Program-made: the position numbers and the translations under genes
Notes under the pieces: generated by a model
What the model was told of the DNA's origin: nothing
Database searches by the model: none
Seen by the model: only the letters and a program-made list of their open reading frames with translations
In this document: piece after piece, positions 60,159-64,000 of the stretch
Position numbering within the stretch: the stretch's first letter is position 1
How the letters are laid out: the number at the start of each line of letters is the position of its first letter
From: DLKC01 sp002478885
GTDB lineage: Bacteria > Bacteroidota > Bacteroidia > Chitinophagales > Chitinophagaceae
Assembly: GCA_046329585.1 (NCBI GenBank)
Contig: JAXLUI010000001.1
Location: 3,162,001-3,226,000 of the forward strand
Direction of reading: 5' to 3'
DNA: 64,000 bases

Positions 60159-61712
60159 TCAGAATGGAATATCGGTATCAAAAATAAAGCGTTCCGGTTT
60201 TGGCAAAGGCTTACGGGGCAGCATGTCGGCCCGCATCGCTGTGTTGTAGGCAAATGCCGCAACTACAGCCGCCGCCTGCTGCAGGTCTTCGATAGACAAG
60301 TGATCGTAGTTGTCCATATTACTGTGGTGTGTACGGGTTTCATACTCCAGCGGATCCTGTATAAACTGGAAACCTGGAATACCTACTGCATCAAATGAAA
60401 GATGATCGGTTGAGCCGGTATTGCTGTTTGTAACGCCCGTGGCATCCATGTCTGCAAAAGGTGCGAGCCATGCTTTAAAAATATCTTTTACCTTATCGTT
60501 GTTTTGGGTATAGATGCCACGGATCTTTCCTGAGCCATTGTCAAGATTGTAATACGCAGATACCAATTGTTGCCCGGGTTTCAGCACCATGTCTTTCGGA
60601 TCGCCGTAGTGTTTTTTTACATAACCGAAAGAGCCATAAAGTCCCTGTTCTTCGCCACCCCACAGGGCAATGCGTATGGTTCTTTTTGGCTGCACGTTGA
60701 GTGTTTTCAGGATGCGCATTGCCTCCATCATTACGATGCACCCGGCCCCATTATCTGTTGCACCTGTGCCGCTATGCCAGGAGTCGAGATGTCCGCCGAT
60801 GATCACCACCTGGTCTTTCAGGCCTGGGTCGGTACCCGGAATTTCGCCCACAACATTGTAGCCCGTGAGATCATTGTCATAAAATTTATTCTGTGCATTC
60901 ATTTCAACCTGTACCGGTTTATTGTCTTGCAGTAACCGCTGCAGTTTAAGGAAATCTTCCTTATCGATCACCATTTCGGGTAGGGTAGCGTCGTAGCCTT
61001 TTGCATAGCCTGGTGTTCCGTCAACGACGATAGTTCCGTCGCGGCGGGAGGAACAGCTCAACAGGCCTGCGGCTCCTTTTGATTGCAGGTACAATTTGGT
61101 CTTGTATTCTTTCGAAACGTAAGGCAGGAAGAAATCAAGTTGCTCTTTTGTCAGCATATAATCATCGGGGAGCGTGTCAAGCGCTGCAGCGTCATAACGT
61201 GTGGCGAAAGGTTTAAAAGCGCTCTGCAATTTTGTATTGTTGGCTTTCTCCATTATGATTTTGCCCTTGATATTTTTACCCAGTTTATTTATCGTTGCGG
61301 AGTCAAGCTTGTCAACCAGTATTACATCGGCGGTAATGGTTTTTTTTGTACCATTTGTCCATGCAACCGGATAAGCGATGATAGATTCATAATAAGGCTG
61401 TTTCATGGCGAGATAAGAACCCTCGGTGCTCCAGCCGCGGCCGAATTCTCCCCAGGCTTCGCGGCCGGCATTTTGCAGACCCCAGGCTTGAAGGGTTTGT
61501 GTAACCCAATCGAGTGCACGGTTATAACCCGGTGAGTTTGTTAAGCGCGGACCACAAACGTCGGTAAGATTGTGTGCGATCATCGTTACCTGCGAATTGT
61601 TCTTTTCCTCGTCTTTTATTTTCTTCATCATTTGCATATCTACAGTTTCCTGAGCACGTGATGCCGAAAAAAAGAACAGCAACAGGCCTGCGCCAATAAG
61701 CATTTTTTTCAT
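60159..61712 (-). CDS. M28 family metallopeptidase, exported
   Basis: A 517-residue zinc aminopeptidase with a signal peptide (MKKMLIGAGLLLFFFSASRAQ). Two-zinc-site motifs are visible: GGHLDSWHSGTGATDNGAG, WGGEEQGLYGS, YYNLDNGSG and RTHHSNMDNYDHL. A protease-associated-like insert sits near residues 130-280. M28 enzymes of this type act as aminopeptidases or carboxypeptidases in the periplasm or outside the cell. An ATG two codons upstream (61718) is an alternative start. It has no obvious link to the arabinose genes. Confidence 0.88.
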   Translation of the reverse strand: MKKMLIGAGLLLFFFSASRAQETVDMQMMKKIKDEEKNNSQVTMIAHNLTDVCGPRLTNSPGYNRALDWVTQTLQAWGLQNAGREAWGEFGRGWSTEGSYLAMKQPYYESIIAYPVAWTNGTKKTITADVILVDKLDSATINKLGKNIKGKIIMEKANNTKLQSAFKPFATRYDAAALDTLPDDYMLTKEQLDFFLPYVSKEYKTKLYLQSKGAAGLLSCSSRRDGTIVVDGTPGYAKGYDATLPEMVIDKEDFLKLQRLLQDNKPVQVEMNAQNKFYDNDLTGYNVVGEIPGTDPGLKDQVVIIGGHLDSWHSGTGATDNGAGCIVMMEAMRILKTLNVQPKRTIRIALWGGEEQGLYGSFGYVKKHYGDPKDMVLKPGQQLVSAYYNLDNGSGKIRGIYTQNNDKVKDIFKAWLAPFADMDATGVTNSNTGSTDHLSFDAVGIPGFQFIQDPLEYETRTHHSNMDNYDHLSIEDLQQAAAVVAAFAYNTAMRADMLPRKPLPKPERFIFDTDIPF

Positions 61713-61861
61713 GTGCATTTATTTTTGGTGCAACAAATTATGCAATAGCTGCGGGAATTTCAAAAGAGGTTTATGTTTTGAAGCACACAATAAACGGCGT
61801 ATTGTTTTTGACACTGTTGCGCAAATGGCAAAATGTATCGGAACATTGGCCGAATAAAGTT

Positions 61862-61926
61862 AAGAATGCTGAAGCGTGCGACGCAACAGCAGCATCATCG
61901 TAGTTCTGTTGCCGGGCTCAAAAAAG
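61862..61926 (-). repeat. Dispersed repeat, half element (site 21)
   Basis: AAGCGTGCGACGCAAC at 61872-61887 followed by GTTGCCGGGCTCAAAAAAG. It lies between the AraC regulator stop and the peptidase start. Confidence 0.8.
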
Positions 61927-61927
61927 A

Positions 61928-62815
61928 TCAGATAAACGTTCTTACCCCCGAAGCGTTGTATGTTTCGCGAAACTCTTTTGGCGTGCAGTTCTTTTTCTTT
62001 TTGAAGATGCGGTTAAAGTTGCTCATATTATTAAAGCCGCATTTGTAGGCCACCTCGGTAATGTTGTAACTGGTATCGATGAGCATGCGTGATGCGTGGC
62101 CGAGCCTTATTTCGTTGAGCGTGTCGATAAAAGTTTTACCTGTTTTATTTTTAAAAAACCGGCTGAAGGCTACCTCGGTCATGGCGGCGATCTTCGCGGT
62201 TTCGCTTAAGGTAAGTTCTTTGTCGAAGTGGCGATTGATGTACTCCATTACTTTATCAACCCGGCGGCTGTTGTAGGAAAATCCATTTTCTGCGTTGGTG
62301 AAACCTGCATCGGAGAGCAGACGCATATTGCGCGACACAGAAAGGTCGTGCAGTACCGACATGAGTTCGAGGACAGAATCGAAGCCGTGTTTTTGTACCA
62401 GCCCGATTAGCCTTGGTGTAATGGCTTTTGTTGTTTCGGCCGAAAACAAAATGCCGCGGTTTGATTTTTCGAAGAGATTGCGGATAAAGCTCATTTGGTT
62501 GCGCTGCAGAAATTTGTCGTCGAAAAGATCGCGGTGAAACTGTATGGTTATCTCTTTTATTTCCCTGCTTTTACATTTGTGGGTAAACCAGCCATGCTGC
62601 ACGTTAGGTCCAACGAGCACGAGTTCGATATCGCCGATCTCTTCAATATGGTCGCCAACAATACGCTTGGCATTTCCTGCATTTATCACGAGGTTTAGTT
62701 CAAACTCTTCATGATGGTGCAGGGGGAAGTCAAAATTTGTTTTTGTACGGGAGAAAATGGTAAAGCAATCATTCTTGGTGAGGGGAATAATTTCCTTCAG
62801 TAATTCTGCTGGCAT
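61928..62815 (-). CDS. AraC-family transcriptional regulator
   Basis: A 295-residue regulator. The N-terminal cupin-like sensing domain has HHHEEFELNLVI near residue 33-44 and VQHGWFTH. The C-terminal two-helix-turn-helix DNA-binding domain spans about 190-290 (LSETAKIAAMTEVAFSRFFKNKTGKTF, then ITEVAYKCGFNNMSNFNRIFKKKKNCTPKEFR). Such proteins usually activate sugar-use genes. It is divergent from the GH26 gene, which it may control. Ligand unknown. Confidence 0.9.
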   Translation of the reverse strand: MPAELLKEIIPLTKNDCFTIFSRTKTNFDFPLHHHEEFELNLVINAGNAKRIVGDHIEEIGDIELVLVGPNVQHGWFTHKCKSREIKEITIQFHRDLFDDKFLQRNQMSFIRNLFEKSNRGILFSAETTKAITPRLIGLVQKHGFDSVLELMSVLHDLSVSRNMRLLSDAGFTNAENGFSYNSRRVDKVMEYINRHFDKELTLSETAKIAAMTEVAFSRFFKNKTGKTFIDTLNEIRLGHASRMLIDTSYNITEVAYKCGFNNMSNFNRIFKKKKNCTPKEFRETYNASGVRTFI

Positions 62816-63016
62816 GTTATGGCATCGATCGTTTCGGTATGATCTTACTGCAAATGTTAGAAAATTTTCATGAATGGAGCTAAAAAAATATTAGCGTTAT
62901 TTATTATCTGCTGTATTCTCTGTTTCATTGCCTGTATTGGTCCCAACTGGTGAAATCACTACTCCTGGTTGTTAAACGCAATTAATCAGATAAAAAAGTA
63001 TGCAGGTTGTGTAGCT

Positions 63017-63034
63017 ATCAAAATTAATTTTGAT
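63017..63034. promoter_or_regulatory. Perfect 18-bp palindrome between the AraC regulator and GH26
   Basis: ATCAAAATTAATTTTGAT is an exact inverted repeat 63 bp before the GH26 start, in the 281-bp divergent gap. It may be an operator. Confidence 0.4.
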
Positions 63035-63096
63035 GTAACAGGTATTAAGCACGTTTTTTGTACCTGGTGCGCTTAACGCCAACAACTGTATTGCTG

Positions 63097-64000
63097 ATGC
63101 CATTGAGAAATTATTTTATATGTTTTTTTATGCTGCTACCTGTAGCCGGCATGCTTAAAGCGCAAAGCAATCTTCCGGCGGATAAGAACGCTGACCCCAA
63201 AACAATAGCGCTTTACCATAACCTGCAAAAGTTAAGACAGAAGGGTATAATGTTTGGCCACCAGGACGATCTTGCCTATGGTGTTGGCTGGCAATATGAA
63301 AATGGCCGAAGCGATGTTAAAGATGTAACGGGCGACTATCCTGCTGTCTACGGCTGGGAGCTAGGCCGAATTGAAATTGATCAACCGCAAAATCTCGATG
63401 GCGTTCCCTTTGACCTGATGAAAAAATTTATTCGCGAGGGCTACGAACGCGGTGGAGTAATAACCATCAGCTGGCATTTGAACAACCCCCTTACAGGTAA
63501 GTCGGCATGGGATCCGGCACCAGGTACAGTTGCATCTGTTTTACCTGGCGCTGCAAAGAATGAACTGTATAAATCCTGGCTTGATAAGGTCGCGGATTTT
63601 ATGCTGAGCCTGAAAGACAAAAATGGCGACCCGATACCGGTCATCTTCCGCCCCTTTCATGAGCTAAACGGAAGCTGGTTCTGGTGGGGGAAAAACCATT
63701 GCCCGGCCGATGAGCTGATGCAGCTTTACCGTTTTACAGAAACGTACCTGCGCGATGTGAAAAATGTGCACAACCTGTTGTATGCTTTCAATACCGACCG
63801 CTTTAGCAGTGAAGCGGAATACCTGGAACGTTATCCCGGCGATGAATATGTAGATGTTATCGGCTTCGATATTTACCAGCGCGGTACTGACAACGCGAAG
63901 TTCATTGATGAAACAGGTAAGAGCCTTACAACACTGGAAAAAATCGCAACTGGTAAAAACAAAATACCTGCACTTACCGAATTTGGTTATTCCGGCTTGC
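63097..64000 (+). CDS. GH26 beta-mannanase, N-terminal part
   Basis: The first 301 codons of a GH26 enzyme that runs past the window end. A signal peptide (MPLRNYFICFFMLLPVAGMLKAQ) is followed by GIMFGHQDDLAYGVGW, the acid/base E189 in FRPFHELNGSWFWWG and the nucleophile E295 in PALTEFGYSG. GH26 enzymes cleave beta-1,4-mannan; some cut other beta-linked glycans. It is divergent from the AraC regulator. The predicted mannan use extends the plant cell-wall theme of the arabinose island. Confidence 0.92.
   Translation, partial: MPLRNYFICFFMLLPVAGMLKAQSNLPADKNADPKTIALYHNLQKLRQKGIMFGHQDDLAYGVGWQYENGRSDVKDVTGDYPAVYGWELGRIEIDQPQNLDGVPFDLMKKFIREGYERGGVITISWHLNNPLTGKSAWDPAPGTVASVLPGAAKNELYKSWLDKVADFMLSLKDKNGDPIPVIFRPFHELNGSWFWWGKNHCPADELMQLYRFTETYLRDVKNVHNLLYAFNTDRFSSEAEYLERYPGDEYVDVIGFDIYQRGTDNAKFIDETGKSLTTLEKIATGKNKIPALTEFGYSGL

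Overview
The window looks like chromosomal DNA of a Bacteroidota bacterium, most likely in or near the Chitinophagaceae. Supporting signs are a gldC gliding gene, two TonB-dependent receptors with carboxypeptidase-regulatory-like N-termini, many Bacteroidota-type promoter boxes (TAnnTTTG), weak ribosome-binding sites, and a large glycoside-hydrolase cluster. Every housekeeping gene seen outside one 5 kb patch is intact.

Layout. 1-4.4 kb: the end of a MarR regulator followed by three pirins, a YceI protein, an OsmC peroxidase and an NAD(P)H/FMN reductase, with a perfect 16-bp palindrome in front of the first pirin. 4.5-10.7 kb: purF, tatA, gatA and a Pif1/RecD-like helicase. 10.8-14.9 kb (minus): a TonB receptor, a TPR protein, a six-helix membrane protein and a winged-helix regulator. 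15.1-21.7 kb (minus): a guanidinium-type SMR exporter, selD-mnmH (tRNA selenouridine), cvpA, yqeY, gldC, a glycosyltransferase and prfA. 21.9-31.2 kb: an amidohydrolase, an NTF2-like protein, mfd, a second TonB receptor and a CBM9-like protein.

31.2-39.3 kb is an accessory region. A tRNA-Asn gene at its right edge is followed on the minus strand by head-to-tail ~372-bp units. Each unit has a 101-codon GIY-YIG nuclease ORF whose last codons read through a tRNA-like D-arm and stop inside an exact copy of the tRNA-Asn 3' half, followed by a terminator hairpin. Between a truncated unit and a frameshifted unit lies a 4.4 kb AT-rich cargo: an XRE regulator, an AAA ATPase and a subtilisin-like protease, recognisable as an IetAS-type anti-phage/toxin-antitoxin pair. 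All three cargo genes are broken only by one-base changes next to mononucleotide runs.

39.9-60.0 kb is an L-arabinose island: two GH51, one GH29, one GH27, an aldose epimerase, a HAD phosphatase-like protein, araB, araD, two GH127, araA, an SSS sugar symporter and a Nudix-type AraR-like regulator. Together they can release arabinose from alpha-furanosidic, beta-furanosidic and perhaps pyranosidic linkages, import it, and convert it to xylulose 5-phosphate. 60.1-64 kb: an M28 peptidase, an AraC-type regulator and the start of a GH26 mannanase.

Across the whole window at least 22 intergenic sites carry one dispersed repeat family. Its core is GTTGCGTCGCACACTT, flanked by GGGCT/AGCCC arms, as half copies of about 60-80 bp or paired inverted copies of about 130-195 bp. 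They sit almost only between transcription units and divide the arabinose island into blocks. This family and the GIY-YIG/tRNA-Asn array are the two most unusual things here.
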